A stretch of 64,000 nt of DNA from Mycobacterium triplex (GTDB taxonomy: Bacteria > Actinomycetota > Actinomycetes > Mycobacteriales > Mycobacteriaceae), in contig NZ_HG964446.1 of assembly GCF_000689255.1 (NCBI RefSeq), positions 905,542 through 969,541 on the forward strand, in the 5' to 3' direction. Position 1 is the stretch's first letter. Every line of letters begins with the position of its first letter. This document shows, piece by piece, positions 26,166 through 36,780 of the stretch. The translations under genes and the position numbers were made by a program. The notes under the pieces are model-generated. The model saw only the letters and a list, made by a program, of their open reading frames with translations. It ran no database searches and was not told where the DNA came from.

Positions 26166-27491
26166 GTGGCCCCTGCAAGTTCTGCGACCAGTGTGACCTC
26201 CCGGCGACGTGTCGCCGTGCTGGGCGGCAATCGCATCCCGTTCGCGCGGTCGGACGGTGCCTACGCCGAGGCGTCCAACCAAGACATGTTCACCGCGGCC
26301 CTGGGTGGGCTGGTGGACCGGTTCGGGCTGGGCGGGCAGCGACTCGGGGTGGTCGTCGGCGGCGCCGTGCTCAAGCACAGTCGCGACTTCAACCTGATGC
26401 GCGAGTGTGTACTGGGCTCCGAATTATCTTCGTACACACCGGCATTCGATATTCAGCAGGCCTGCGGCACCGGCCTGCAGGCGGCGATCGCCGCAGCCGA
26501 CGGCATCGCGTCGGGGCGCTACGACGTCGCCGCCGCCGGCGGGGTGGACACCACGTCCGACCCGCCGATCGGCCTGGGCGACAACCTGCGCCGCCAGTTG
26601 CTGAAATTGCGCCGATCCAAATCCAACCTGCAACGGCTGAAACTGGTGGGCATGCTGCCCGCCACCCTGGGTGTCGAAATCCCGGCCAACAGCGAGCCGC
26701 GCACCGGGCTGTCGATGGGCGAGCATGCCGCCATCACCGCCAAGCAGATGGGGATCAAGCGGGTAGACCAGGACGAGCTGGCGGTCGCCAGCCACCGCAA
26801 CATGGCCGCGGCCTACGACCGGGGTTTCTTCGACGACCTCGTCACACCCTTCCTGGGGCTGTACCGCGACGACAATCTGCGGGCCGAAGCCAGCACCGAG
26901 AAGCTCGCCACGCTGCGCCCGGTGTTCGGGGTGAAGGCCGGCGACGCGACGATGACGGCGGGCAACTCGACGCCGTTGACCGACGGTGCCTCGGTCGCCC
27001 TGTTGGCCACCGACGAGTGGGCCGCCGAGCATTCGTTGCCGGCGCTGGCTTACCTGGTGGACGCCGAGACCGCCGCGGTCGACTACGTCAACGGACGGGA
27101 CGGGCTGCTGATGGCGCCGACGTATGCGGTGCCCCGGCTACTGGCCCGCAACGGGCTGACGCTGCAGGACTTCGACTTCTACGAAATCCACGAGGCCTTC
27201 GCGTCGGTGGTGCTGGCGCATCTGCAGGCGTGGGAGTCCGACGAGTACTGCAAGGAGCGGCTGGGCCTGCACGCCGCTCTCGGGTCGATCGACCGGGCGA
27301 AACTCAACGTCAACGGGTCCTCACTGGCCGCCGGCCACCCGTTTGCGGCCACCGGCGGACGGATTCTCGCCCAGGCCGCCAAACAGCTGGCCGAGAAGAA
27401 GGCGGAGCGCAAAGGTGGGGGTCCGGTGCGCGCGCTGATCTCGATCTGCGCCGCCGGCGGGCAGGGCGTAGCCGCGATCTTGGAGGCCTGA
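26166..27491 (+). CDS. fadA2: Acetyl-CoA acyltransferase (thiolase) FadA2
   Basis: A 441-residue thiolase close to Rv0243 FadA2 (440 residues). The nucleophilic cysteine is in [14 protein letters not shown]. The catalytic histidine is in [18 protein letters not shown], and the second cysteine in [10 protein letters not shown]. It cleaves 3-ketoacyl-CoA to acetyl-CoA, or runs in reverse. Starts at TTG 26154, ATG 26160 and GTG 26166 are possible. GTG 26166 gives MAPASSATS, matching the known start, and has GGAG at a 6-base spacing, so it is preferred. It is divergent from fabG4 and followed by the F6 small RNA region. Confidence 0.93.
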   Translation: MAPASSATSVTSRRRVAVLGGNRIPFARSDGAYAEASNQDMFTAALGGLVDRFGLGGQRLGVVVGGAVLKHSRDFNLMRECVLGSELSSYTPAFDIQQACGTGLQAAIAAADGIASGRYDVAAAGGVDTTSDPPIGLGDNLRRQLLKLRRSKSNLQRLKLVGMLPATLGVEIPANSEPRTGLSMGEHAAITAKQMGIKRVDQDELAVASHRNMAAAYDRGFFDDLVTPFLGLYRDDNLRAEASTEKLATLRPVFGVKAGDATMTAGNSTPLTDGASVALLATDEWAAEHSLPALAYLVDAETAAVDYVNGRDGLLMAPTYAVPRLLARNGLTLQDFDFYEIHEAFASVVLAHLQAWESDEYCKERLGLHAALGSIDRAKLNVNGSSLAAGHPFAATGGRILAQAAKQLAEKKAERKGGGPVRALISICAAGGQGVAAILEA

Positions 27492-27552
27492 CCTGCGCTG
27501 CGGCTGCTACACCCCGCTCGCGGCCGGTCGACAATGAGGTTCGTCACAGCCG

Positions 27553-27578
27553 GTTAATAGCGGCGGGGGATGGGTAAT
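27553..27578 (+). promoter_or_regulatory. SigF-type promoter for the F6 small RNA
   Basis: GGTTAA at 27553-27558 and GGGTAA at 27573-27578 fit the mycobacterial SigF consensus (GGTT, 15-17 bases, GGGTA), predicting a start near 27585. A SigF promoter at this place is known for M. tuberculosis F6. Confidence 0.7.
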
Positions 27579-27584
27579 CCGTCT

Positions 27585-27727
27585 CCGGATGGTCCCGTGT
27601 TGTGGTCTGACCCCCCGACCCCGACGGCAACACGGGTCATCCCCGAGACGAGCGCCGGTAGGAAAAAGCGGGCGTACGGAAAGGGCCGCCGCTGGTTTGA
27701 GGGGATCCAGCGGCGGTCCTTTTCGTA
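27585..27727 (+). ncRNA. Small RNA F6 homologue between fadA2 and fadE5
   Basis: The region between fadA2 and fadE5 in M. tuberculosis encodes the SigF-dependent small RNA F6, and this interval has the same layout. After a SigF-type promoter comes a first hairpin: GGATGGTCCCGTGTTG near 27587-27602 against CAACACGGGTCATCC near 27625-27639, with a C-rich loop containing two runs of C. A second, very stable hairpin follows, with CCGCCGCTGG near 27690 against CCAGCGGCGG near 27710, ending in CCTTTTCG as an intrinsic-type terminator. Outer bases around GCGTACG extend the second stem. F6 has been linked to control of chaperonin expression in M. tuberculosis. Ends are approximate, and the RNA may be processed. 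Confidence 0.72.
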
Positions 27728-27746
27728 CGCCGGCGCCAAGACCCAG

Positions 27747-27780
27747 AATCCCCCGCTTCAGCGTGGAAGCGGGGGATTTT
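27747..27780. terminator. Intrinsic terminator between the F6 RNA and fadE5
   Basis: AATCCCCCGCTTC at 27747-27759 pairs perfectly with GAAGCGGGGGATT at 27766-27778 across AGCGTG, and is followed by TT. A 13-base-pair stem with a short U run, 20 bases past the fadE5 stop (bottom strand), it can end transcription from either side. Confidence 0.8.
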
Positions 27781-27799
27781 GCGGGTACAGCCGAGCCGC

Positions 27800-29635
27800 T
27801 TAGAAGGCGGCCTCGTCGAGTTCCATGATGTCGTTGTCCAGCGTCTCGATTACCTCGCGAGTGCCGGCCAACAGCGGCAGGAAGTTCTTGGCGAAGAACG
27901 ACGCCACCGCGATCTTGCCCTCGTAGAAGGACCGCTCAGCGCCGCTGGCGCCGGCATCGAGTGCCTGCACGGCCACCGCCGCCTGGCGCTGCAGCAGCCA
28001 GCCGATGACCAGGTCGCCGACGCTCATCAGGAAACGCACCGAACCCAGGCCCACCTTGTACAGGCTGGAGACGTCCTCCTGGGCGGCCATCAGGTAGCCG
28101 GTCATGGTGGCCGCCATCGCCTGGACGTCTTCGGAGGCCTTGGCCAGCAGCTCGCGCTCGCTCTTCAACCGGCCGTTGCCGGTCTCGGCGTCGACGAACT
28201 TCTGGATCTGCTCCGACACGTGTGCCAGCGCCACACCCTTGTCGCGGACGATCTTGCGGAAGAAGAAGTCCTGCGCCTGGATGGCCGTGGTGCCTTCGTA
28301 CAGCGAGTCGATCTTGGCGTCGCGGATGTACTGCTCGATCGGGTAGTCCTGCAAGAATCCGGACCCACCGAAGGTCTGCAGGCTCTCGGTCAGCTTGGCG
28401 TAGGCCTGCTCGGAGCCCACCCCCTTGACCACCGGCAGCATCAGGTCGTTGACCTTGACCGCCAGGTCGGCGTCCACACCGTGTAGCGCCTCGGCGACGG
28501 CCGCGTCCTGATAGGTCGCGGTGAACAGGTACAGCGCGCGCAGACCCTCGGCGTAGGCCTTCTGGGTCATCAGCGACCGGCGCACGTCCGGGTGGTGCGT
28601 GATGCTCACCCGCGGTGCGGTCTTGTCGGTCATCTGCGTCATGTCGGCGCCCTGCACGCGGGACTTGGCGTACTCCAGCGCGTTCAGGTAACCGGTCGAC
28701 AGCGTGGCTATCGCCTTGGTGCCGACCATCATCCGGGCCATCTCGATGACCTCGAACATCTGGGCGATCCCGTTGTGCACCTCGCCGACCAGCCAGCCCT
28801 TGGCGGGCACGTCGTGCTGACCGAACGACAACTCACACGTCGCCGAGACCTTCAGACCCATCTTGTGCTCGACGTTGGTGACGAACACGCCGTTGCGCTC
28901 ACCCGGCTCGCCGGTCTCGTGGTCGAACAGGAACTTCGGCACGATGAACAGCGACAGGCCCTTGGTGCCGGGGCCGGCGCCCTCGGGGCGGGCCAGCACC
29001 AGGTGCACGATGTTCTCGAACAGGTCGTCGGAGTCGGCGGAGGTGATGAACCGCTTGACACCCTCGATGTGCCAGGAGCCGTCGTCCTGCTGGACGGCCT
29101 TGGTGCGGCCGGCGCCGACATCGGAGCCGGCGTCCGGCTCGGTCAGCACCATGGTCGCGCCCCACCCGCGCTCCGCGCAGAGCACGGCCCACTTCTTCTG
29201 CTCCTCGGTGCCGAGGTGGTAGATGATGTTGGCGAATCCGGCACCGCCGGCGTACATCCACACCGCCGGGTTGGCGCCGAGGATGTGCTCGTGCAGTGCC
29301 CACACCAGCGCCTTGGGCATCGGCATGCCGCCCAACACCTCGTCGATGCCGGCCTTGTCCCAGCCGGCCTCTTGCACCGCGCGGACCGACTTCTTGAAGG
29401 ACTCGGGCAGGGTCACCGAGTGGGTCTGCGGGTCGAATACCGGCGGATTGCGGTCGCCGTCGACGAACGACTCGGCGACCGGCCCCTCGGCCAGCCGGCT
29501 CATTTCGGTAAGCATTTCGTGGGCGGTGTCGGCGTCAAGGTCGCTGAATGCGCCCTGGCCTAACGCCTGGTCGACGCCCAACACCTCGAACAGGTTGAAT
29601 ACCTGGTCACGGACGTTGCTCTTGTAGTGGCTCAC
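27800..29635 (-). CDS. fadE5: Acyl-CoA dehydrogenase FadE5
   Basis: A 611-residue acyl-CoA dehydrogenase, the same length as Rv0244c. Features are [16 protein letters not shown] (FAD-binding beta-domain), [16 protein letters not shown], and the C-terminal domain with [23 protein letters not shown], which carries the catalytic-type glutamate in YEGTT. The size exceeds classical enzymes because of an extra C-terminal helical domain, as in very-long-chain-type members. FadE5 from M. smegmatis and M. tuberculosis has broad chain-length activity. The GTG at 29635 follows GAGGAGGAG and gives [13 protein letters not shown], matching the known start. The frame to 29710 is ignored. An inverted repeat at 29687-29702 lies in the promoter. 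Confidence 0.94.
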   Translation of the reverse strand: MSHYKSNVRDQVFNLFEVLGVDQALGQGAFSDLDADTAHEMLTEMSRLAEGPVAESFVDGDRNPPVFDPQTHSVTLPESFKKSVRAVQEAGWDKAGIDEVLGGMPMPKALVWALHEHILGANPAVWMYAGGAGFANIIYHLGTEEQKKWAVLCAERGWGATMVLTEPDAGSDVGAGRTKAVQQDDGSWHIEGVKRFITSADSDDLFENIVHLVLARPEGAGPGTKGLSLFIVPKFLFDHETGEPGERNGVFVTNVEHKMGLKVSATCELSFGQHDVPAKGWLVGEVHNGIAQMFEVIEMARMMVGTKAIATLSTGYLNALEYAKSRVQGADMTQMTDKTAPRVSITHHPDVRRSLMTQKAYAEGLRALYLFTATYQDAAVAEALHGVDADLAVKVNDLMLPVVKGVGSEQAYAKLTESLQTFGGSGFLQDYPIEQYIRDAKIDSLYEGTTAIQAQDFFFRKIVRDKGVALAHVSEQIQKFVDAETGNGRLKSERELLAKASEDVQAMAATMTGYLMAAQEDVSSLYKVGLGSVRFLMSVGDLVIGWLLQRQAAVAVQALDAGASGAERSFYEGKIAVASFFAKNFLPLLAGTREVIETLDNDIMELDEAAF

Positions 29636-29686
29636 TATTCTCCTCCTCGTTGAGAATGCCACGTTGTGGTTGGGTACTCGGGCTAA

Positions 29687-29702
29687 GTTACCCACCAGTA
29701 AC
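29687..29702. promoter_or_regulatory. Inverted-repeat operator upstream of fadE5
   Basis: GTTACCCACCAGTAAC (5-6-5 inverted repeat) lies 52-67 bases before the fadE5 start. It shares TTAC-N6-GTAA spacing with the site between fabG4 and fadA2. Confidence 0.5.
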
Positions 29703-29770
29703 ACCGCCAACTATATCGGGCCGTTACGCGAACGCAAGTTATTGTGAGCTAGATTTCATTGCCTAATTAA

Positions 29771-29782
29771 CCAACCGGTTGG
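29771..29782. promoter_or_regulatory. Palindrome before the 2OG-oxygenase gene
   Basis: CCAACCGGTTGG, a perfect 12-base palindrome with an ACCGGT core, lies 55 bases before the GTG of the oxygenase gene and about 136 bases before fadE5. ACCGGT-centred palindromes are frequent TetR operators in mycobacteria. Which side it controls is unclear. Confidence 0.4.
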
Positions 29783-29836
29783 GAAGGCCTGGTTGGCGCT
29801 TTCGACAGGCGCTCTACCTGCGGCGATAATGGAACC

Positions 29837-31398
<1,562 letters not shown>

Positions 31399-31419
31399 CC
31401 CGGAGCAGCACTGGCCGAA

Positions 31420-31466
31420 ACTGTAACTGGCGACGTGCACCCGACAACTGGTGTCGCAGTTACAGT
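31420..31466. terminator. Hairpin between convergent Rv0245-type gene and sdhB
   Basis: ACTGTAACTG at 31420-31429 pairs with CAGTTACAGT at 31457-31466. After a bulged G, CGAC at 31431-31434 pairs with GTCG at 31453-31456. The 14-pair stem lies 22 bases past one stop and 12 bases past the other, fitting a bidirectional terminator. Confidence 0.6.
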
Positions 31467-31477
31467 CTCGCGGAAAA

Positions 31478-32224
31478 TCAGCGCCTGAACAGCTTGTTGC
31501 CCAGCCAGACGACCGGGTCGTACTTACGGTCGGCGACCCGCTCTTTCATCGGGATCAGCGCGTTGTCGGTGATCTTGATGTGCTCGGGGCAGACCTCGGT
31601 GCAGCACTTGGTGATGTTGCAGTAGCCCAGGCCGAAGTCCTCCTGGGCCATGTCGCGCCGGTCCAGCGTGTCCAGCGGATGCATCTCGAGTTCGGCGGCC
31701 CGCATCAGGAAGCGAGGGCCGGCGAAGGCCTTCTTGTTGTCCTCGTGGTCGCGGATCACGTGGCAGACGTTGTTGCACAGGAAGCACTCGATGCACTTGC
31801 GGAACTCCTGCGAGCGCTGCACGTCGACCTGCGCCATCCGGTACTCGCCGGGCTGCAGGTCCTTGGGCGGCGCGAAAGACGGGATCTCCCGGGCCTTTTC
31901 GTAGTTGAACGAGACGTCGGTGACCAGATCGCGAATCACCGGGAAGGTCCGCAGCGGCGTCACCGTCACGACCTCGTCCTCGGCGAACGTGGACATCCGG
32001 GTCATGCACATCAACTTCGGCATACCGTTGATCTCGGCCGAGCAGGATCCGCACTTGCCCGCCTTGCAGTTCCACCGCACCGCGAGGTCGGGTGTCTGGG
32101 TCTGCTGCAGGCGATGGATGATGTCGAGCACCACCTCGCCCTCGTTGACCTCGACCGTGAAGTCCTGCAGGGCGCCGCCGACATCGTCGCCGCGCCACAC
32201 CCGCATCGTCGCGTTGTAGCTCAT
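31478..32224 (-). CDS. sdhB: Succinate dehydrogenase 1 iron-sulfur subunit
   Basis: A 248-residue SdhB/FrdB protein, matching Rv0247c. The [2Fe-2S] cluster ligands are in WNCKAGKCGSCSAEI with a fourth cysteine in MCMTRM. The two further clusters are bound by cysteines in RKCIECFLCNNVCH and in NITKCCTEVCPEHI. It relays electrons from FAD in SdhA to the membrane subunit. Its ATG overlaps the sdhA TAA by one base (TAATG), giving tight coupling. It is the last gene of the Rv0250c-Rv0247c-type operon. In mycobacteria this complex (Sdh1) feeds the respiratory chain during growth. Confidence 0.95.
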   Translation of the reverse strand: MSYNATMRVWRGDDVGGALQDFTVEVNEGEVVLDIIHRLQQTQTPDLAVRWNCKAGKCGSCSAEINGMPKLMCMTRMSTFAEDEVVTVTPLRTFPVIRDLVTDVSFNYEKAREIPSFAPPKDLQPGEYRMAQVDVQRSQEFRKCIECFLCNNVCHVIRDHEDNKKAFAGPRFLMRAAELEMHPLDTLDRRDMAQEDFGLGYCNITKCCTEVCPEHIKITDNALIPMKERVADRKYDPVVWLGNKLFRR

Positions 32225-34140
32225 TAGCCTCTCCGTCCTGGGTGGTCGGCCAGCTCTTCATCGGTGAAGTACTTCTCCAGCTCGGAGATCTCGAAGAGCT
32301 CCAAGAGGTCGGGCCGCATCGGCACCTGGTCTTCACGGGTGACGGTGACCTCGGGAATCGCGTCGTCGCCCCCGGCCGCCCGGCACACCAGCAACACCTT
32401 GCGCCAGGACGAGTCCATGCCCGGGTGGTCGTCGCGGGTGTGGCCGCCGCGGCTCTCGGTGCGCATCAGTGCGGCCTTGGCCACGCACTCGCTGACCAGC
32501 AGCATGTTGCGCAGATCGATGGCCAGGTTCCAGCCGGGGTTGTACTCGCGGTGCCCCTCGACGTGGATGTGCTTGAACCGCTCCCGGAACGTGCCGAGCC
32601 GCTCCAGCGCCTCGGAGATCTCCTCCGACTTGCGGATGATGCCGACCAGGTCGTTCATCGACTGCTGCAGTTCGAGCTGCAGCGTGTACGGGTTCTCGGC
32701 GGCGGCACCGTTGGTCGGCGCCTCGAACGGGCTCAGCGCCCGCTTCGCCGCGGCCTCGATCGCTTCGTCGCTGACGGTGGGGCGACTCGACAGGGCGCGC
32801 GCGTAGTCGGCGGCGCCCAACCCGGCACGCCGGCCGAAGACCAACAGGTCGCTCAGCGAGTTCCCGCCCAGACGGTTGGAGCCGTGCATGCCGCCCGAGC
32901 ATTCACCCGCGGCGAACAGGCCGGCGACGGTGGCCGCACCGGTGTCGGGGTCGACCTCGACACCGCCCATCACGTAGTGACAGGTGGGTCCGACTTCCAT
33001 TGGCTCCTTGGTGATGTCGACGCCGGCCAGCTCCATGAACTGGTGGTACATCGACGGCAGGCGGCGCTTGATCTCGTCGGGCGTCAGCCGGGAGGCGATG
33101 TCCAGGTAGACACCGCCGTGCGGGGTGCCGCGACCGGCCTTGACCTCCGAGTTGATCGCGCGGGCGACCTCATCGCGGGGCAGCAGGTCCGGGGTGCGGC
33201 GGGCCGAGTCGTTGTCCTTGAGCCATTGGTCGGCTTCTTGCTCGGTCTCGGCGTACTGGCCCTTGAACACCGGCGGGATGTAGTCGAACATGAAGCGCTT
33301 GCTGTCGGAGTTTTTCAGGACTCCGCCGTCGCCGCGCACACCCTCGGTGACCAGGATCCCCTTCACACTCGGCGGCCACACCATGCCCGTCGGGTGGAAC
33401 TGGATGAACTCCATGTTGATCAGCGTCGCGCCGGCCCGCAGCGCCAGCGCGTGGCCATCGCCGGTGTACTCCCAGGAGTTCGACGTGACCTTGAAGGACT
33501 TGCCGATTCCGCCGGTGGCCAGCACCACAGCGGGCGCGTCGAAGACGACGAACTTGCCGCTTTGCCGCCAGTAGCCGAACGCGCCGGCGATCCGGTCGCC
33601 GTCTTTGAGCAGTTCGGTGATCGCGCACTCGGCGAACACCTTGATCCGCGCCTCGTAGTCGCCGAATTCGGCGTAGTCCTCCTGCTGCAGCGAGACGACC
33701 TTCTGCTGCATGGTGCGGATCAGCTCCAGGCCGGTGCGGTCACCGACGTGCGCCAGCCGCGGGTAGGTGTGCCCGCCGAAGTTGCGCTGGCTGATCTTGC
33801 CGTCCTTGAGGCGGTCGAACAGCGCGCCGTAGCTTTCCAGCTCCCAGACCCGGTCCGGTGCCTCCTTGGCGTGCAGTTCGGCCATCCGCCAGTTGTTCAG
33901 GAACTTGCCCCCGCGCATGGTGTCGCCGAAGTGGGTCTTCCAGTTGTCCTTCGGGTTGGCATTACCCATCGACGCGGCGCAGCCGCCCTCGGCCATCACC
34001 GTGTGGGCCTTGCCGAACAGCGACTTGGTCACCACCGCGACCTTGAGGCCGCGTTCCCGCGCTTCGATCACCGCGCGCAAACCCGCGCCGCCGGCACCGA
34101 TCACGACCACGTCGTAGGAGTGCCGTTCGACCTCAGTCAT
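32224..34140 (-). CDS. sdhA: Succinate dehydrogenase 1 flavoprotein subunit
   Basis: A 638-residue SdhA/FrdA flavoprotein matching Rv0248c. The N-terminal Rossmann motif is VVVIGAGGAGLRAVIEA. The histidine in GKAHTVMAEGGCAAS is at the position used for covalent FAD attachment in this family. HGSNRLGGNSLSDLLVFGRRA and GGVEVDPDTGAATVAGLFAAGE complete the FAD-binding site, and RTESRGGHTRDDHP contains active-site arginine and histidine residues. It oxidises succinate to fumarate on the cytosolic face. It lies 38 bases downstream of the membrane-subunit gene. Confidence 0.95.
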   Translation of the reverse strand: MTEVERHSYDVVVIGAGGAGLRAVIEARERGLKVAVVTKSLFGKAHTVMAEGGCAASMGNANPKDNWKTHFGDTMRGGKFLNNWRMAELHAKEAPDRVWELESYGALFDRLKDGKISQRNFGGHTYPRLAHVGDRTGLELIRTMQQKVVSLQQEDYAEFGDYEARIKVFAECAITELLKDGDRIAGAFGYWRQSGKFVVFDAPAVVLATGGIGKSFKVTSNSWEYTGDGHALALRAGATLINMEFIQFHPTGMVWPPSVKGILVTEGVRGDGGVLKNSDSKRFMFDYIPPVFKGQYAETEQEADQWLKDNDSARRTPDLLPRDEVARAINSEVKAGRGTPHGGVYLDIASRLTPDEIKRRLPSMYHQFMELAGVDITKEPMEVGPTCHYVMGGVEVDPDTGAATVAGLFAAGECSGGMHGSNRLGGNSLSDLLVFGRRAGLGAADYARALSSRPTVSDEAIEAAAKRALSPFEAPTNGAAAENPYTLQLELQQSMNDLVGIIRKSEEISEALERLGTFRERFKHIHVEGHREYNPGWNLAIDLRNMLLVSECVAKAALMRTESRGGHTRDDHPGMDSSWRKVLLVCRAAGGDDAIPEVTVTREDQVPMRPDLLELFEISELEKYFTDEELADHPGRRG

Positions 34141-34178
34141 GGAACCTCACTCAACTTTCTGAATTTCCGCGAAAGGGC

Positions 34179-35009
34179 TTAGTGGCCAACAAATCTCAGG
34201 TCTGAAATGGTGCCGCTGGCTACCAGTGCGATGTAGAAGTCGGTAACCATCAGCGTGCCCAGGGTGATCCACGCGAACAGCTTGTGCCGGGTGTTGATGA
34301 CGCTCACCTGCGTCCAGATCCAGTACCGCACAGGGTTTTTGGAGAAGTGTTTGAGCCGTCCGCCGGTCACGTGCCGGCACGAGTGGCAGGACAGCGTGTA
34401 GATCCACAGCATGATTACGTTGCCCAGCAGGATCAGATTGCCCAAGCCGAAACCGAATCCGCCGGGTCCCTCGTCCGAATGGAAGGCGACGATCGCGTCG
34501 TAGGTGTTGATCACCGAGATGATGCCGGCGATATAGAAGAAATACCGGTGGGTGTTCTGGACGATCAGCGGGAACTTGGTTTCGCCGCTGTAATGGACGC
34601 GAGGCTCGGCCACCGCGCAGGAAGTGGGCGACTGCCACACCGTGCGGTAGTAGGCGCCGCGGTAGTAATAGCAGGTCAGACGGAACAGCAGCAGGAATGG
34701 CAGCGTCAGCGCCGCGTACGGCAACCACCACACGTTCGGCAGGATCTGCGGCCAGAACTCGCTGGACTGCCCGCACGCCGTGCTGACGCACGGCGAGTAG
34801 AACGGCGTCAGGTAGTGGTACTTCGGGACATAGAAGTAATCCTGCTGGAACGCCCGAAACGTCGCGTAGATGACGAATGCGGCGAAGCCGAGGTCGATGC
34901 GCAACGGCGACATCCACCACCGGTCGGTACGTAGTGTGCGCTGCGGAATTTGGGCGCGCGTCGGTGAAAAGATGCCGGACGCAGGACGGTTCGCCGTTGG
35001 TGCGCTCAT
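34179..35009 (-). CDS. sdhC: Succinate dehydrogenase 1 membrane anchor subunit
   Basis: A 276-residue membrane protein with five or more hydrophobic segments, for example RIDLGFAAFVIYATF, LPYAALTLPFLLLFRLTCYY, FFYIAGIISVINTYDAIV and LIFLLGNVIMLWIY-like stretches. It corresponds to Rv0249c. The mycobacterial Sdh1 anchor has been described as holding a membrane-embedded Rieske-type cluster. This protein has candidate cysteine and histidine ligands in YTLSCHSCRHVTGG and in SPCVSTACGQS. Assigning exact ligands from sequence alone is not possible. It links SdhAB to the quinone pool. A hairpin upstream separates it from the Rv0250c-type gene. Confidence 0.85.
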   Translation of the reverse strand: MSAPTANRPASGIFSPTRAQIPQRTLRTDRWWMSPLRIDLGFAAFVIYATFRAFQQDYFYVPKYHYLTPFYSPCVSTACGQSSEFWPQILPNVWWLPYAALTLPFLLLFRLTCYYYRGAYYRTVWQSPTSCAVAEPRVHYSGETKFPLIVQNTHRYFFYIAGIISVINTYDAIVAFHSDEGPGGFGFGLGNLILLGNVIMLWIYTLSCHSCRHVTGGRLKHFSKNPVRYWIWTQVSVINTRHKLFAWITLGTLMVTDFYIALVASGTISDLRFVGH

Positions 35010-35059
35010 GCAAATGTTCCTCTTCGAACAGGGCTGTTGGTCGAAGGGTACAAGACCAT

Positions 35060-35080
35060 GCCCCCCGGTTTAACGGGGGC
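35060..35080. terminator. Hairpin between the Rv0250c-type gene and sdhC
   Basis: GCCCCC at 35060-35065 and GGGGGC at 35075-35080 form a six-pair GC stem inside the 79-base gap of the operon. It may attenuate or process the sdh transcript. Confidence 0.35.
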
Positions 35081-35088
35081 TTGGAATA

Positions 35089-35385
35089 TCAGGAGCGATT
35101 GTGACCCCCGACACCCTCGTCGTCGACATCGCGCCAGAAATCGGTGTCGTACTGGGTGTCGGGAATGGTGATCTTCTCGCCGGAATGCTGGACGGTGGCT
35201 CGCGCCAAGTCCAATTCCGAAACATCGGTGTCGAGTAAATCGACATCGCTGATGATCCGGTCGGCGTCGATCACGATGCGGCGCATCGCCGGGCTGTCGC
35301 CGTAGCGCGACTTCAAGGAGCTCACGCACCGCCGCAAACCGCCGATCAGATCGTGCAGTTCGGCGAGTTCAGTCGTGGTGGACAA
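35089..35385 (-). CDS. Conserved protein, Rv0250c type (98 aa)
   Basis: A 98-residue acidic, soluble protein similar to Rv0250c: TTTELAELHDLIGGLRRCV, RRIVIDADRIISDVDLLDTD and the C-terminal FWRDVDDEGVGGHNRS are all in the tuberculosis protein. The start was set to TTG at 35385, because AGGAG lies 6 to 7 bases upstream and the length then fits. The open frame to 35412 lacks a ribosome-binding site. It heads the sdh1 operon in mycobacteria and may help assemble or regulate the complex, but no function is established. Confidence 0.82.
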   Translation of the reverse strand: MSTTTELAELHDLIGGLRRCVSSLKSRYGDSPAMRRIVIDADRIISDVDLLDTDVSELDLARATVQHSGEKITIPDTQYDTDFWRDVDDEGVGGHNRS

Positions 35386-35497
35386 CAGATCTCCTAGGGC
35401 TGAGGGTGTCAAGGATCACAGTATGACTTTCGATACTATCCACCGCGCACGACCGACGTCGGACAGATGACTCGCCGAGATTGCGGAGCAAACACCC

Positions 35498-36259
35498 ATG
35501 CCCCCTCAGACCACCGCCGCGCAGCGCGCGGCCACGCTGCTGGAATTGCACCAGCCGGGTAACCCGGTGGTGCTCCCGACCGTATGGGACGCCTGGTCGG
35601 CACGCCTTGCCACCGCGGCGGGATTCGCCGCCTTGACCGTGGGCAGTCATCCGCTGGCCGACTCGATTGGCAAACCCGACGGCGAGGGCATGTCGTTCGA
35701 CGATGTGCTCACCCGGGTCGCCCAGATCACCGCGGCGGTCGACGTTCCGGTGTCGGTGGACGTCGAGTCCGGGTACGGCCAGCCGGCCCAGCGCCTGGTC
35801 GACGGCCTGCTGAGCGTCGGCGCCGTCGGGCTCAACATCGAGGACACCGTGCACGCCGAGAACAAGCGACTGCGGTCCGCCCGCGAGCACGCCGAATTGG
35901 TGGGCGCGCTGCGGTCGGCCGCCGATGCGGCCGGGGTGCGCGTCGTGATCAACGCCCGTACCGATCTCTTTCTACGCAACGACGGGGACGATTCGGACCG
36001 CGTCGAGCGGGCCATCGCACGCCTGACCGAGGCGGCCGACGCCGGCGCCGATGTGCTCTATCCGGTGGGTCGCCACGATCCGGAGACGTTGCGGCGCTTG
36101 GCAACTGAGCTACCGCTGCCGATCAATGCGATCGCGCTGCCGGACCGGGACGACCCCTCGTCATTCGGCCCGCTGGGTGTCGCCCGGATCAGCTTCGGCC
36201 CGTTCCTGCAATCCGCGCTGGCCGGCCGGGCCAGGGACCTGCTGGACCGCTGGGGCTGA
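35498..36259 (+). CDS. Isocitrate lyase/PEP mutase superfamily protein
   Basis: A 253-residue alpha/beta-barrel protein of the ICL/PEP mutase group. Visible pieces are LPTVWDAWSARLATAAGFAALTVGS, the metal-binding aspartate in VSVDVESGYG, VGLNIEDTVH and VVINARTDLFL. The KKCGH catalytic motif of true isocitrate lyases is absent, so it is more likely an oxaloacetase, 2-methylisocitrate-lyase-like or carboxyphosphonoenolpyruvate-mutase-like enzyme. It resembles mycobacterial Rv1998c-type proteins. It is convergent with the HxlR gene, with 4 bases between the stops. Its role is unknown, and its position next to the sdh operon suggests but does not show central carbon metabolism. Confidence 0.8.
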   Translation: MPPQTTAAQRAATLLELHQPGNPVVLPTVWDAWSARLATAAGFAALTVGSHPLADSIGKPDGEGMSFDDVLTRVAQITAAVDVPVSVDVESGYGQPAQRLVDGLLSVGAVGLNIEDTVHAENKRLRSAREHAELVGALRSAADAAGVRVVINARTDLFLRNDGDDSDRVERAIARLTEAADAGADVLYPVGRHDPETLRRLATELPLPINAIALPDRDDPSSFGPLGVARISFGPFLQSALAGRARDLLDRWG

Positions 36260-36263
36260 TCGG

Positions 36264-36767
36264 CTAGATCGGTTCCAGCATTCGGTGCGGCCGGCGCAGT
36301 GCCCGGCTGACCGGGTCGTCGCGGTTCGGATCGTGGGGCCGGCGCGGCGGATGCGCGATCAGTTCGGCGACGTCGGGAACCCGATCGCAGCCGGCGCAGC
36401 GGCGATCCGCCCCGATTGCGCCGCCGCACTCCGCGTGTCGATAGGTCCGGGTGGGCCTGTCCAGCAGGTGTTCGGTGCCCCAGGCGATCATCGACCAGAC
36501 CATCGGCCACAGCTGCTTGCCCTTGGCGGTCAGCTCGTATTCCGCGGCGGTCTTGGTCAGCACACCTTCGCTGACCAAGAAGGTAAGCCGTTCGGACAGC
36601 ACAGCTTTGGGTATGCCGAGGTGGTTGTGAAAGTCGCTGAACCGCCGCACGCCATAGAAGGCGTCACGCACGATCAGCAATGTCCAGCGTTCGCCGACGA
36701 TCTCCAGGGACCGAGCGATCGGGCAGTTCTCGTCGGGGTATTCGCGGGGAAGGGCCACGTGGTCCAT
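36264..36767 (-). CDS. HxlR family transcriptional regulator
   Basis: A 167-residue winged-helix regulator. The HxlR domain runs from about residue 15 to 110 and includes CPIARSLEIVGERWTLLIVRDAF and GIPKAVLSERLTFLVSEGVL with KTAAEYELTAKGKQLWPM as wing. The N-terminal cysteine in DENCPIA is the usual redox- or ligand-sensing position in HxlR proteins. A short C-terminal extension carries four more cysteines, in AECGGAIGADRRCAGCDR, resembling a small zinc site. The ATG at 36767 with AAGGGG upstream was preferred over 36791. It is divergent from the DUF302 gene with two repeat sites in between. Confidence 0.85.
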   Translation of the reverse strand: MDHVALPREYPDENCPIARSLEIVGERWTLLIVRDAFYGVRRFSDFHNHLGIPKAVLSERLTFLVSEGVLTKTAAEYELTAKGKQLWPMVWSMIAWGTEHLLDRPTRTYRHAECGGAIGADRRCAGCDRVPDVAELIAHPPRRPHDPNRDDPVSRALRRPHRMLEPI

Positions 36768-36780
36768 GCTACCCCTTGCT

